Assembly (NCBI RefSeq): GCF_004214935.1 | Contig: NZ_SFCC01000016.1 | Location: forward strand, 62,001 to 126,000 | Direction: 5' to 3' | Length of the DNA: 64,000 nucleotides | From: Amycolatopsis suaedae | GTDB taxonomy: Bacteria; Actinomycetota; Actinomycetes; Mycobacteriales; Pseudonocardiaceae | Part shown: positions 50,974 through 59,851 of the stretch, piece after piece | Layout: every line of letters starts with the position of its first letter | How positions within the stretch are numbered: position 1 is the first letter of the stretch | The notes under the pieces: model-generated | The model's database searches: none | What the model saw: only the letters and a program-made list of their open reading frames with translations | What the model was told of the DNA's origin: nothing | Made by a program: the position numbers and the translations under genes

Positions 50974-53040
50974 GTGACTGCCTCGGCCGAGCCCGCCTCG
51001 TCGCTGTACGGGGCCGACGACCTGACCCACCTGGAAGGGCTCGAGGCCGTCCGCAAGCGGCCGGGCATGTACATCGGGTCCACCGACAGCAGGGGGATCA
51101 ACCACCTCTTCAGCGAGATCGTCGACAACTCGACCGACGAGGGTGTCGCGGGTCACGCCACCCGGGTCGTGGTCACCCTGCACGCCGACGGCAGCGTCCA
51201 GGTCGACGACGACGGCCGCGGCATCCCGACCGGCGTCCACGCCAAGTCGGGCCTGTCCGGTGTCGAGCTGGTACTGACCCGGCTGCACGCCGGCGGCAAG
51301 TTCGGCGGCTCGGGCTACAAGGCGTCGGGTGGCCTGCACGGTGTCGGCGCCTCGGCGGTGAACGCGCTGTCGCACCGGTTCGACGTCACCGTCAAGCTGG
51401 ACCGCAAGGTCCACCAGATGTCGTTCGCCCACGGCGTTCCCGGCGTGTTCGACGGACCCGGTGCCAAGGCGCGGTTCACGCCGGAACCCGGCCTGCGGGT
51501 GACCGGCAAGATGAAGCGCGGCGAGTCCACCGGCACCTCGATCCGGTACTGGCACGACGCCCGCTACTTCGAGGCGGGCGCGGCACTGGACACCGAGACG
51601 GTGCGGGCGAAGCTGCGCAACACCGCGTTCCTCGTGCCCGGCGTCACCTACGTGCTGCGCGACGCCACCCGCGGCAACATCGAGGAGGAGACCTTCCACT
51701 ACCCCAACGGGTTGTCGGACATGGTCGAGTTCCTGGCGCCGTCCGGGGAGAAGCCGGTGTCGGGCACGCTGCTCATCACCGGCGAGGGCGTCTACCGCGA
51801 GAACGCCGCCGACGAGAACGGCGTCATGCGGTCCAAAGTGGAGCGTCGCGCCGAGGTGGAGGTCGCGCTGCGCTGGGGAACCGGCTACGAGCGCACGATC
51901 GAGTGCTTCACCAACACCATCCGCAACGTGCACGGTGGCACGCACCGCCGCGGGTTCGACCGCGCCGTGCTCAAGGCCGTGCAGGAGGCGATCGGGCGCA
52001 CCCGCGGCCTGCTCAAGCCCAAGGAGGACCCGCCGACCCTGGAGGACGTGCTCGAGGGCATGACCGCCGTGGTCCACGTGCGCATTCCCGAGCCGCAGTT
52101 CACGTCGCAGACCAAGGACGAGCTGTCCACCGCCGGCATCACCAAGGTCATCCAGGGCATCGTCGAGCGGCAGGTCAAGGAGTGGACCGAGCACCGCAAG
52201 ACCAAGACCGAGGCCAAGACCGTGCTGCGGAAGGTCGTCGACGCGGCACGCGTGCGGCTGGCCCAGAAGCAGCAGAAGGACGCGGCCCGGCGCAAGACCG
52301 CGCTGGAGGGCGCGGCCATGCCGCCCAAGCTGGTCGACTGCCGCACCACCGGCGTCTCGCGCAGCGAGTTGTTCCTGGTGGAGGGCGACAGCGCGCTGGG
52401 GTCGGCGCGGATGGCGCGGGTGTCGGAGTACCAGGCGCTGCTTCCGTTGCGGGGCAAGATTCTCAACGTGCAGAAGGCCAGCCTCGGCGACACGCTGAAG
52501 AACGCCGAGATCGCCTCCATCGTGCAGGTGCTCGGCGCGGGCAGCGGCCGCACGTTCGACCTGTCCACCATGCGGTACGGCCGGGTCATCCTGATGGCCG
52601 ACGCCGACGTCGACGGCTCGCACATCCGCACCCTGCTGATCACCCTGTTCGCCCGTTACATGCGGCCGGTGATCGAGGACGGCAGGCTGTTCGCCGCCAT
52701 GCCGCCGTTGCACAAGATCATCACCAAGGGCCGTAACTCGGAGACCCGGTTCACGTTCACCCAGCGGGAGATGGAGACCACCGTCGCCGCGCTGGAGAAG
52801 GCGGGCAAGCAGGTCGTCACGCCGGTGCCGCGGTTCAAGGGCCTCGGCGAGATGGACGCCGACGAGCTGTGGGAGACCACGATGAACCCGGCGACCCGCT
52901 CGGTCCGCCGGATCACCCTCGACGACGCCGAGGCGGCCGAGGCCGCGCTCGAGCTGCTGATGGGGGAGAAGGTGGAGCCGCGCCGCAACTGGCTGGTCGA
53001 ATCGGCCGCGCGCGTGGACCAGGACGCGATCGACATCTAG
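50974..53040 (+). CDS. parE: Topoisomerase IV subunit B (type IIA topoisomerase ATPase subunit)
   Basis: The protein has 688 residues from GTG 50974, with GGGAGAAG 5 nt upstream. GHKL ATPase motifs are EIVDNSTDEGVAG, DDDGRGIPTG and GGLHGVGASAVNALS. TOPRIM motifs are FLVEGDSALGSA and MADADVDGSHIRTLL. The C-terminus FKGLGEMDADELWETTMNP is conserved. With the next gene it forms the heterotetramer that decatenates chromosomes using ATP. The GyrA-type partner 13 nt downstream, rather than the dnaA-recF context of gyrB, supports ParE over GyrB. Confidence 0.92.
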   Translation: MTASAEPASSLYGADDLTHLEGLEAVRKRPGMYIGSTDSRGINHLFSEIVDNSTDEGVAGHATRVVVTLHADGSVQVDDDGRGIPTGVHAKSGLSGVELVLTRLHAGGKFGGSGYKASGGLHGVGASAVNALSHRFDVTVKLDRKVHQMSFAHGVPGVFDGPGAKARFTPEPGLRVTGKMKRGESTGTSIRYWHDARYFEAGAALDTETVRAKLRNTAFLVPGVTYVLRDATRGNIEEETFHYPNGLSDMVEFLAPSGEKPVSGTLLITGEGVYRENAADENGVMRSKVERRAEVEVALRWGTGYERTIECFTNTIRNVHGGTHRRGFDRAVLKAVQEAIGRTRGLLKPKEDPPTLEDVLEGMTAVVHVRIPEPQFTSQTKDELSTAGITKVIQGIVERQVKEWTEHRKTKTEAKTVLRKVVDAARVRLAQKQQKDAARRKTALEGAAMPPKLVDCRTTGVSRSELFLVEGDSALGSARMARVSEYQALLPLRGKILNVQKASLGDTLKNAEIASIVQVLGAGSGRTFDLSTMRYGRVILMADADVDGSHIRTLLITLFARYMRPVIEDGRLFAAMPPLHKIITKGRNSETRFTFTQREMETTVAALEKAGKQVVTPVPRFKGLGEMDADELWETTMNPATRSVRRITLDDAEAAEAALELLMGEKVEPRRNWLVESAARVDQDAIDI

Positions 53041-53053
53041 GAGACAGCGACAC

Positions 53054-55540
53054 ATGGCTCGCCGCAAGGGCACCACGACCAAGGTCGACCCGTCGGCTTT
53101 CGACCAGGCCGGCGCGCACGTCTTCGACAACCCGGTGAAGGCCGAGATCGAGGACTCCTACCTGGAGTACGCGTACTCGGTCATCCACTCCCGGGCGCTG
53201 CCCGACGCGCGGGACGGGCTGAAGCCGGTGCACCGCCGGATCATGTACTCGATGAACGAGAACGGGTACCGGCCCACCCACGCCTACGTGAAGTCGTCCC
53301 GCGTGGTCGGCGACGTGATGGGCAAGTACCACCCGCACGGCGACGTCGCCATCTACGACGCGATGGTCCGGCTCGCGCAGGACTTCTCGATGAACGTCCC
53401 GCTCGTGGACGGGCACGGCAACTTCGGCTCGCCCGACGACGGCCCGGCCGCCAGCCGGTACACCGAGGCCCGGCTGTCGCGGGAGGCCATGCTGCTGGTC
53501 GGTGAACTCGGCGAGGACACCGTCGACTTCCGGGCCAACTACGACGGTTCGCTGACCGAACCGGCGGTGCTGCCTGCGGCGTTTCCGAACCTGCTGGTCA
53601 ACGGCACGTCGGGGATCGCGGTCGGCATGGCCACCAACATGATCCCGCACAACCTGGGCGAGGTGATCGCCGCCGCGCGCTGGCTGATCAATCACCCGAA
53701 CGCCACGCTGGACAAGCTGATGGAGTTCGTGCCGGGGCCGGACCTGCCCACCGGCGGCGCGCTGCTCGGCCTGGACGAGGTGCGCCGCGCCTACGAGACC
53801 GGCCGTGGCGTCGTGCGGATGCGGGCCAAGGTGGAGACCGGGCCGCTGGAGGGCAGCCGCGGGCGGCAGGCGATCACCGTCACCGAGCTGCCCTACGGCG
53901 TCGGGCCGGAGAAGATCATCGAGAAGATCACCGACGAGGTCACCCGGTCCAAGCGGCTCACCGGCATCGCCGACGTCAAGGACCTCACCGACCGGGAGAA
54001 CGGCACCCGGCTGGTCATCGAGTGCAAGGTCGGCGTCAACCCGCAGGCGCTGCTGGCCGACCTGTACCGGCTCACGCCGCTGGAGCAGTCGTTCGGCATC
54101 AACAACCTGGTGCTGGTCGACGGGCAGCCGCGCACGCTCGGGCTGAAGGAACTGCTGGAGGTGTTCCTGGCCCACCGCTACGAGGTGGTGACCAGGCGGA
54201 CCCGCTACCGGCGGCGCAAGCGGGAGGAACGGCTGCACCTGGTCGAGGGCCTGCTCAAGGCGCTGCTCAACATCGACAAGGTGATCAAGCTGATCCGCGG
54301 CAGCGAGAACGCGCAGGCCGCCAAGGACGGCCTGATGACGCAGTTCAAGCTGTCCGACATCCAGGCGACGTACATTTTGGACACTCCGCTGCGGCGGCTG
54401 ACCAAGTACGACCGGCTGGAGCTGGAGGACGAGCAGGAGAAGCTGCGCGCCGAGATCGCCGAGCTGTCGAAGATCCTCGACGACGAGTCGGTGCTGCGCA
54501 AGGTCGTCTCCACCGAGCTGGCCAAGGTGGCCAAGGACTTCCCGGTCGAGCGGCGCACGACGCTGATCGACGGTGACCTCAAGGAGGTGCTGGCGGCGTC
54601 GAAGCCGGCGGGCCCGCTGGAGGTCGCCGACGACCCGTGCCAGGTCATCCTGTCGGCCACCGGGCTGGTGGCCCGCACGGGCGCGGAGTCCGAGGAGGTG
54701 CCCGAGGGCAGGCGCCGCAGCGGCCGGGTCAAACACGACGCGGTCGCCGCGATGGTGCACTCCACCGCACGCGGGCAGGTGCTGCTGGTCACCAACCGGG
54801 GCCGCGCGGTCAAGACCGACGTGCTGCCGCTGCCGGTGCTGCCCGAGCAGGTCGGCACGGTGTCGCTGCGGGGCGGGATGGCGGCCAGGGAACTGATCGA
54901 CCTCGACAAGGGGGAGCGGGTCGTCGGCCTGGCCCCGCTGGGCGAGCAGGCGGCCGGTTCGCCGGGGCTCGCGCTGGGCACCCGGGCCGGCGTGGTCAAG
55001 GTGTGTGCCCCGGAGTGGCCGGTGCGCTCCGACGAGTTCGACGTGATCAGCCTCAAGGACGGCGACGAGGTGGTCGGCGCGACCTGGCTGACCGACGGCG
55101 AGGAGACGCTGACGTTCCTGTCGTCGGCGGCGTCGCTGCTGCGGTACCCGGCGTCGCTGGTGCGGCCGCAGGGGCTCAAGGGCGGCGGCATGGCGGGGAT
55201 CAACCTGCCCTCCGGCACCGACGTGGTGTTCTTCGGCGCGGTGCGCACCGACGACGCCGAGCACGGCGAGCCGATGGTGGTCACGGCGACCGGGCAGAGC
55301 GTGAAGGTGACGCCGCTGGCCGAGTACCCGGCCAAGGGCCGGGGCACGGGCGGTGTGCGGGCGCAGCGGTTCCTCAAGGGCGAGACCCGGCTCACCGTCG
55401 GCTGGGTCGGCCCGCGCCCGGCGGGTTCGTCGGACAGCGGCAACGCCGTGGAACTGCCCGAGCCCGACCCGCGCCGCGACGGCTCCGGAGCCGCCCACCC
55501 CGGTCCCGACGTGGTCGGCCACCTCATCGAACGAGGCTGA
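53054..55540 (+). CDS. parC: Topoisomerase IV subunit A
   Basis: The protein has 828 residues. Catalytic Tyr136 is in AASRYTEARLS. The QRDR reads YHPHGDVAIYDAM, with Val98 at the position of E. coli GyrA Ser83 and Asp102 at Asp87. DGLKPVHRRIMYSM and the GyrA-type breakage-reunion domain run to about residue 480. The C-terminal beta-pinwheel repeats follow without a strict GyrA box. It cuts and rejoins DNA as the partner of ParE. The gene ends 13 nt before a hairpin repeat. Confidence 0.92.
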   Translation: MARRKGTTTKVDPSAFDQAGAHVFDNPVKAEIEDSYLEYAYSVIHSRALPDARDGLKPVHRRIMYSMNENGYRPTHAYVKSSRVVGDVMGKYHPHGDVAIYDAMVRLAQDFSMNVPLVDGHGNFGSPDDGPAASRYTEARLSREAMLLVGELGEDTVDFRANYDGSLTEPAVLPAAFPNLLVNGTSGIAVGMATNMIPHNLGEVIAAARWLINHPNATLDKLMEFVPGPDLPTGGALLGLDEVRRAYETGRGVVRMRAKVETGPLEGSRGRQAITVTELPYGVGPEKIIEKITDEVTRSKRLTGIADVKDLTDRENGTRLVIECKVGVNPQALLADLYRLTPLEQSFGINNLVLVDGQPRTLGLKELLEVFLAHRYEVVTRRTRYRRRKREERLHLVEGLLKALLNIDKVIKLIRGSENAQAAKDGLMTQFKLSDIQATYILDTPLRRLTKYDRLELEDEQEKLRAEIAELSKILDDESVLRKVVSTELAKVAKDFPVERRTTLIDGDLKEVLAASKPAGPLEVADDPCQVILSATGLVARTGAESEEVPEGRRRSGRVKHDAVAAMVHSTARGQVLLVTNRGRAVKTDVLPLPVLPEQVGTVSLRGGMAARELIDLDKGERVVGLAPLGEQAAGSPGLALGTRAGVVKVCAPEWPVRSDEFDVISLKDGDEVVGATWLTDGEETLTFLSSAASLLRYPASLVRPQGLKGGGMAGINLPSGTDVVFFGAVRTDDAEHGEPMVVTATGQSVKVTPLAEYPAKGRGTGGVRAQRFLKGETRLTVGWVGPRPAGSSDSGNAVELPEPDPRRDGSGAAHPGPDVVGHLIERG

Positions 55541-55553
55541 CCCCTCGCGGTTC

Positions 55554-55612
55554 AAGCACGTGAAGGCCACCTTCATTACGTGCGACGTGGTGATGGTGGC
55601 CTTCACGTGCTT
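55554..55612. repeat. Solo GTGAAGG hairpin repeat after parC
   Basis: AAGCACGTGAAGGCCACC followed by TTCA (55554-55575) pairs with 55591-55612 with a single mismatch, and TTT-like sequence follows. It is nearly identical to the repeat at 46811-46869, which is 8.7 kb away. It probably also ends parC transcription. Confidence 0.82.
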
Positions 55613-55678
55613 TGACCGTCCGGAGTGACGCCCGCCGTGTGATGCTTGCGAGCAACGGGTGCTGTATCGCAAGCGTGA

Positions 55679-55706
55679 GGCCACAAATGGTAGACTGATT
55701 GTGGCC
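55679..55706. promoter_or_regulatory. Toxin-antitoxin promoter and operator
   Basis: The dyad GGCCACAA (55679-55686) / TTGTGGCC (55699-55706) brackets a TAGACT -10 box (55691-55696). The palindrome TGTGGCCACA lies at the right arm. The antitoxin ATG follows 15 nt later after GGGAGG. Placement fits conditional autorepression by the antitoxin-toxin complex. Confidence 0.62.
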
Positions 55707-55721
55707 ACATCGGGAGGTGTC

Positions 55722-55976
55722 ATGGAAGTCGGCATCCGTGCGCTCAAGGACGGGCTGAGCAAGCATCTGGCCCAGGTGCGCCGTGGTCACACGGTCACGG
55801 TGACCGATCACGGGACGGTGATCGCACGCATCGTCCCGGCGGGGGAGCCGACGGCGCTGGAGCGACTCATCGCGGCCGGGCGAGTGCGTCCGGCCCGGAC
55901 CGGACGGCGTTCGGCGCCCACACCCGTGACCGGGGGCGGCATGGTCAGCGACCTCGTGGGCGACCAGCGCAGGTGA
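55722..55976 (+). CDS. Phd/YefM-family antitoxin
   Basis: The protein has 84 residues. MEVGIRALKDGLSKHLAQVRRGHTV and TDHGTVIARIVPA form the DNA-binding Phd fold. The C-terminal, Arg-rich and less ordered tail would wrap the toxin. Its stop overlaps the toxin GTG start (GTGA). GGAGG lies 4 nt before the ATG. Confidence 0.88.
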   Translation: MEVGIRALKDGLSKHLAQVRRGHTVTVTDHGTVIARIVPAGEPTALERLIAAGRVRPARTGRRSAPTPVTGGGMVSDLVGDQRR

Positions 55977-56404
55977 TCGTCTACTTCGACACGTCCGCCG
56001 TCGTGCCGTTGCTGGTCGACGAACCGGGTAGCTCCCTGTGTGCCCAGTTGTGGGACGACTCCGACGACGTCGTCACCTCGATCCTGACCTACGTGGAGAC
56101 GACGGCGGCGCTGGCGCAGGCACAGCGCATGGGTCGGCTCGACGACGTCCAGCGCCGGGAGGCGGCCGGGCTCCTGGAGTCTCTCTGGGACGAGTTCGCC
56201 GTCGTGGCCGTTGACGACGAACTGGCCCGCCGTGCGGCCGGGCTCGCCGTCGACTGTGGTCTGCGTGGGTATGACGCAGTGCACTGCGCGTCGGCACTGC
56301 AGGTGGCCGCCGACGACCTGGTTGTCGCCAGTGGCGACCGGTCTCTGCTCCGCGCGTGCCGGAAGGCCGGGCTGGCGACCGCCGACACCGCGTCCGGCGA
56401 GTGA
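55973..56404 (+). CDS. vapC: VapC-type PIN-domain ribonuclease toxin
   Basis: The protein has 143 residues. The four acidic metal ligands are visible: VYFDTSAVV (Asp), ILTYVETTAAL (Glu), LRGYDAVHCASAL (Asp) and VVASGDRSLL (Asp). VapC toxins cut tRNA or rRNA until the antitoxin binds. The GTG start overlaps the antitoxin stop. The pair lies downstream of a repeat hairpin in an otherwise house-keeping region, as expected for a mobile TA cassette. Confidence 0.9.
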   Translation: MIVYFDTSAVVPLLVDEPGSSLCAQLWDDSDDVVTSILTYVETTAALAQAQRMGRLDDVQRREAAGLLESLWDEFAVVAVDDELARRAAGLAVDCGLRGYDAVHCASALQVAADDLVVASGDRSLLRACRKAGLATADTASGE

Positions 56405-56454
56405 AGCCCGCCGCGCCGGCCCGGGCGGTGTCACCGGGCAGGCGCGGCGGGGGG

Positions 56455-57249
56455 TCAGATGCGGCGGGCGGCGTCGGCGATGGCCGAGGCGAACGTGCTC
56501 ACCTCGGTGTAGACGCCGGGCGCGTTGGGCCGGGCGCAACCGCGGCCCCAGCTCGTGATGCCCACCTGGATCCAGTTGCCGCTGCCGTCGCGGCGGAACA
56601 TCGGGCCGCCGGAGTCGCCCTGGCAGGTGTCGACCCCGCCGCTGGCCATGTTCCCGGCACACAGCTCGGCCCTCGGGATCAGGTCGTTGTAGATGCCACC
56701 GGGCGAGGCGCAGGTGGCGTCGTCGACGAACGGGACCTTCGCCTTGAGCAGGTAACGCTGCTGCGCCCCACCCTCACGGGCCGCACCCCAGCCCGCGATG
56801 TCGAACGTGCCGCTGTTGTACGCCGTCGTGGTGGCGATCGGCAGCGTCGGCACACCGGACACCGGACTGGCCAGCTTGACCAGCGCCCAGTCGCCGCCGG
56901 TGCTGGTGTTGTACGTCGGCGACCGGTGCACGTAGGTCGACCGCACCCGCGTCCCGCCCGAGTTCAGGTCGACCGTCCCCACCGTCGCGGTGATGCCGGT
57001 GTTCGGGCCGGTGCGGCTCACACAGTGGGCGGCGGTCAGCACGATCTGCGGCGTGTACATCGCGCCACCACAGCCCATCGACAGCCGCACCATCCACGGG
57101 AACTCGCCCTGCGCCGCCCTGGTGCCGCCGACGATGTAGGGCTGGACGTCGCCGGCGGGCGCGGCCTGTGCGGGCGCGGCCGTGCCGAGTCCGACCGCGG
57201 CGGCGGCCGCGATTATTCCGAGCAGGCTGCAACGTTCACGAAATCTCAT
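56455..57249 (-). CDS. Secreted trypsin-like serine protease (S1A)
   Basis: The protein has 264 residues with a signal peptide (RFRERCSLLGIIAAAAAVGL ... AQA). The catalytic triad is in TAAHC (His), DWALVKL (Asp) and CQGDSGGP (Ser). The mature N-terminus would be IVGGT after a short propeptide, as in Streptomyces griseus trypsin. The Asp of DTCQGDSGG at the S1 base predicts cleavage after Arg or Lys. AAGGGA lies before the ATG. It is divergent from the sigma gene. Confidence 0.95.
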   Translation of the reverse strand: MRFRERCSLLGIIAAAAAVGLGTAAPAQAAPAGDVQPYIVGGTRAAQGEFPWMVRLSMGCGGAMYTPQIVLTAAHCVSRTGPNTGITATVGTVDLNSGGTRVRSTYVHRSPTYNTSTGGDWALVKLASPVSGVPTLPIATTTAYNSGTFDIAGWGAAREGGAQQRYLLKAKVPFVDDATCASPGGIYNDLIPRAELCAGNMASGGVDTCQGDSGGPMFRRDGSGNWIQVGITSWGRGCARPNAPGVYTEVSTFASAIADAARRI

Positions 57250-57427
57250 GACGGGTCCCTTCCCGAAGTCCGTGAAGTCCACAGTGGAAATGCGGCGGAG
57301 CCCACCGACTACACCAGACCGTCCCCGCTCGCCGGAACCGACTTTCTTCGGCCAAACCGCAGGTTCCCGCTTTCGGCCCAGACGCGCGTAGCTGAAAGTG
57401 TCGGCCCCACCGGCTAGCCTGGGACGC

Positions 57428-58423
57428 ATGACACAGGTGGCCCAGGGCCTGGACAGCCGCTTGGAGCAGTACCGGGTCGAGCTGACCGGCTACTGCTACC
57501 GGATGCTGGGCTCCGGCTTCGAGGCCGAGGACGCCACCCAGGAGACGCTGGTGCGTGCCTGGCGCGGTTTCGACGGCTTCGAGGGCCGCTCGTCGCTGCG
57601 TGCCTGGCTGTACCGCATCGCCACCAACATCTGCCTGGACATGCTCAAGTCCGGGCAGCGCAGGGCCATGCCGATGGACACCGGCCCCGCGGCGAGTGGC
57701 GACGCGGTGCTGCCGGACGCGCAGCCGGGCCAGTGGCTCGAACCGGTTCCCGACCACCTGGTCCTGCCCGCGGGCGACCCGGCGGCGACCGTGGTGGCCA
57801 GGGAGAGCATCCGGCTCGCGTTCGTCGCGGCCCTCCAGCACCTGCCGCCGCAGCAGCGGGCGGTGCTGATCCTGCGCGACGTGCTGGCCTGGCGGGCGGC
57901 CGAGGTCGCCGAGCTGCTGGACACCACCGTCACGTCGGTGAACAGCACCCTGCAGCGAGCCAGGGCCACCCTGGCGAAGCGGGACACCACCGACGGCGAG
58001 CCGCTGCACCCCGGCGACGCCGAGCAACGCGAGCTGCTGGACCGCTACGTCGCCGCGTTCGAGCGGTACGACATGTCCCAGCTGGTCAGCCTGCTGCACG
58101 ACGACGCCAAGTTCTCCATGCCGCCGCTGCCGCTGTGGCTGGAGGGACGCGACGACATCCTGCGTTTCCTGGAGAAGGGCGGCTGCCTGTGCCCGCGCTG
58201 CGCGGCGGGCGACACCACCGGCTGCAGCACGCAGCGGCTGCTCCCGACCATGGCCAACGGCCTGCCCGCCTTCGCGGTGTTCCGCGCCAACGGGCCGGGC
58301 GGCACGTGGGCACCGGCCGGCGTCGAGGTCATCGGGATCCGCGACGGCGCGGTGATCAGCATGCACACCTTCCTCGACCACAGGCTGCCCGCCTTGTTCG
58401 GCTGTAGTCCGCCGGACGCTTGA
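57428..58423 (+). CDS. ECF sigma factor with SnoaL-like domain containing a Cys-rich insert
   Basis: The protein has 331 residues. Region 2 (LTGYCYRMLGSGFEAEDATQ, SSLRAWLYRIATNICLDML) and region 4 (LPPQQRAVLILRDVLAWRAA) match the factor at 40 kb. The SnoaL_2-type domain (DRYVAAFERYDMSQLVSLLH) contains an extra segment, GGCLCPRCAAGDTTGCSTQR, with four Cys that the paralogue lacks. This could bind metal or sense redox (inference). TAGCCT lies 7 nt before the ATG, so it is probably leaderless. There is no adjacent anti-sigma gene. Confidence 0.92.
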   Translation: MTQVAQGLDSRLEQYRVELTGYCYRMLGSGFEAEDATQETLVRAWRGFDGFEGRSSLRAWLYRIATNICLDMLKSGQRRAMPMDTGPAASGDAVLPDAQPGQWLEPVPDHLVLPAGDPAATVVARESIRLAFVAALQHLPPQQRAVLILRDVLAWRAAEVAELLDTTVTSVNSTLQRARATLAKRDTTDGEPLHPGDAEQRELLDRYVAAFERYDMSQLVSLLHDDAKFSMPPLPLWLEGRDDILRFLEKGGCLCPRCAAGDTTGCSTQRLLPTMANGLPAFAVFRANGPGGTWAPAGVEVIGIRDGAVISMHTFLDHRLPALFGCSPPDA

Positions 58424-58498
58424 CCTCCACGGCCGCCGCGTCCTACGGTCGTCGGCATCCGCCGCCAACCCGTTTTCCCTACGTGAAAAGAGTTGGCA

Positions 58499-59851
58499 GT
58501 GAACACAACGCCCGTTCTCGCGGTGCTGGCCGCCGGCCTCCTCCTCGCCCCGCCCGCCGTCGCCGAACCCGAAGCCGTCGTCAGGGTGACCAGCCTCGCG
58601 GCCCTGCAGACCGCACTCGACCGCGCCAATCCGGGCGACCGGATCGAGCTCGCCGATGGCACCTACACGGCGAGCAAGGCCATCACCATCCGCCGCTCCG
58701 GTGTCACCGTGGCCGCCGACAACGTCGGCCGCGCCGAGATCCGCGGCTCGGCCGGCTTCACCTTCAGCGGTTCGGTGAGCGGGGTCGTCGTCGAGGGCTT
58801 CGTGCTGCGGCACAGCGCGACCATGTCCATTCCGGCCGAGGCGACGCGTGTGCGGATCACCCGCAACACCTTCCGGCTCGCCGGTTCCGGCAACTGGCTC
58901 ACCGTCAACGGCGACGACGCCGAGATCGACCGCAACACGTTCGCCGACCGCAGCAGCGAGGGTGTGTTCCTGCAGGTGTCCGGGCCCGGCAGCGACATCG
59001 CCAAACGCACCCGGGTGCACCACAACTACTTCTTCAACCACACCTTCTCCGGCACCAACGGCGGTGAGTCGATCCGGCTCGGCTACAGCCACAAACAGTC
59101 GAAGTCGGCGAACGCGGTCATCGAGCACAACCTGTTCGAGAAGGCGAACGGCGACTCCGAGGCCATCTCGGTGAAGTCGTCGGACAACGTGGTGCGGCAC
59201 AACACCATCCGCGACAGCCGCGGCTACCTGGTGCTGCGGCACGGCCACCGCACCCTGGTCGACGGCAACATCCTGCTCGGCTCGGGCATCCGGTTCCACG
59301 GCAACGACCACCGCGTCGTCAACAACTACGTGGCGAACTCCGGTGACCGGGCCATCGTGTTCGGCTCCGGCAAGGAGGCCGACAGCGGACCGGACAGCAA
59401 GCTGCACGACCGGCCCGACCGCGTCACGGTCGCGTTCAACACGCTGCTGGGCACCGGCGCGGTGGTCGACAGCGACGGCGGCGAGTTCAAGCCGAAGGAC
59501 TGCGTGCTCGCCAACAACATCATCCAGGGCAGCTCCAGCAAGCTGGTCGACATGGTCGGCGGCTCCACCGTCCGCTACGAGGGCAACATCGTCTGGGGCG
59601 GCAGCGCGGGCAGCATCCCGCCGGGCGGCTACCGCTCGGTCGACCCGAAGCTGGTCCGCGACGCGGCCGGCCTGCAGCGGCTGTCCGCCGGCAGCCCCGC
59701 CATCGACGCCTCGGCGGGCAGCTACCCGTACGTCACCGTCGACTTCGACCCGCACGCCCGTACCGGCAGGCCGGACACCGGCGCGGACGAGTTCGGCGGC
59801 ACGGTGGCCCGCAAGCCGCTGACCAAGGCCGACGTCGGCCCGCTGAGCTAA
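58499..59851 (+). CDS. Secreted polysaccharide lyase family 6-like protein
   Basis: The protein has 450 residues from GTG 58499, with AAGAG 6 nt upstream; a TTG at 58493 is an alternative. The signal peptide ends near AVAEP. The rest is a right-handed beta-helix with IEHNLFEKANGDSEAISVKSS and SRGYLVLRHGHRTLVDGN. These match the PL6 catalytic Lys and Arg segments of alginate lyase and chondroitinase B. It cleaves uronic-acid polysaccharides by beta-elimination outside the cell. The exact substrate is not decided. Confidence 0.88.
   Translation: MNTTPVLAVLAAGLLLAPPAVAEPEAVVRVTSLAALQTALDRANPGDRIELADGTYTASKAITIRRSGVTVAADNVGRAEIRGSAGFTFSGSVSGVVVEGFVLRHSATMSIPAEATRVRITRNTFRLAGSGNWLTVNGDDAEIDRNTFADRSSEGVFLQVSGPGSDIAKRTRVHHNYFFNHTFSGTNGGESIRLGYSHKQSKSANAVIEHNLFEKANGDSEAISVKSSDNVVRHNTIRDSRGYLVLRHGHRTLVDGNILLGSGIRFHGNDHRVVNNYVANSGDRAIVFGSGKEADSGPDSKLHDRPDRVTVAFNTLLGTGAVVDSDGGEFKPKDCVLANNIIQGSSSKLVDMVGGSTVRYEGNIVWGGSAGSIPPGGYRSVDPKLVRDAAGLQRLSAGSPAIDASAGSYPYVTVDFDPHARTGRPDTGADEFGGTVARKPLTKADVGPLS

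Noticed and set aside
49237..53130. Very long minus-strand frame opposite the hydrolase and parE
   Set aside because: Typical antisense artefact of high-GC codon bias; no domain is recognisable, and both plus-strand genes are certain.
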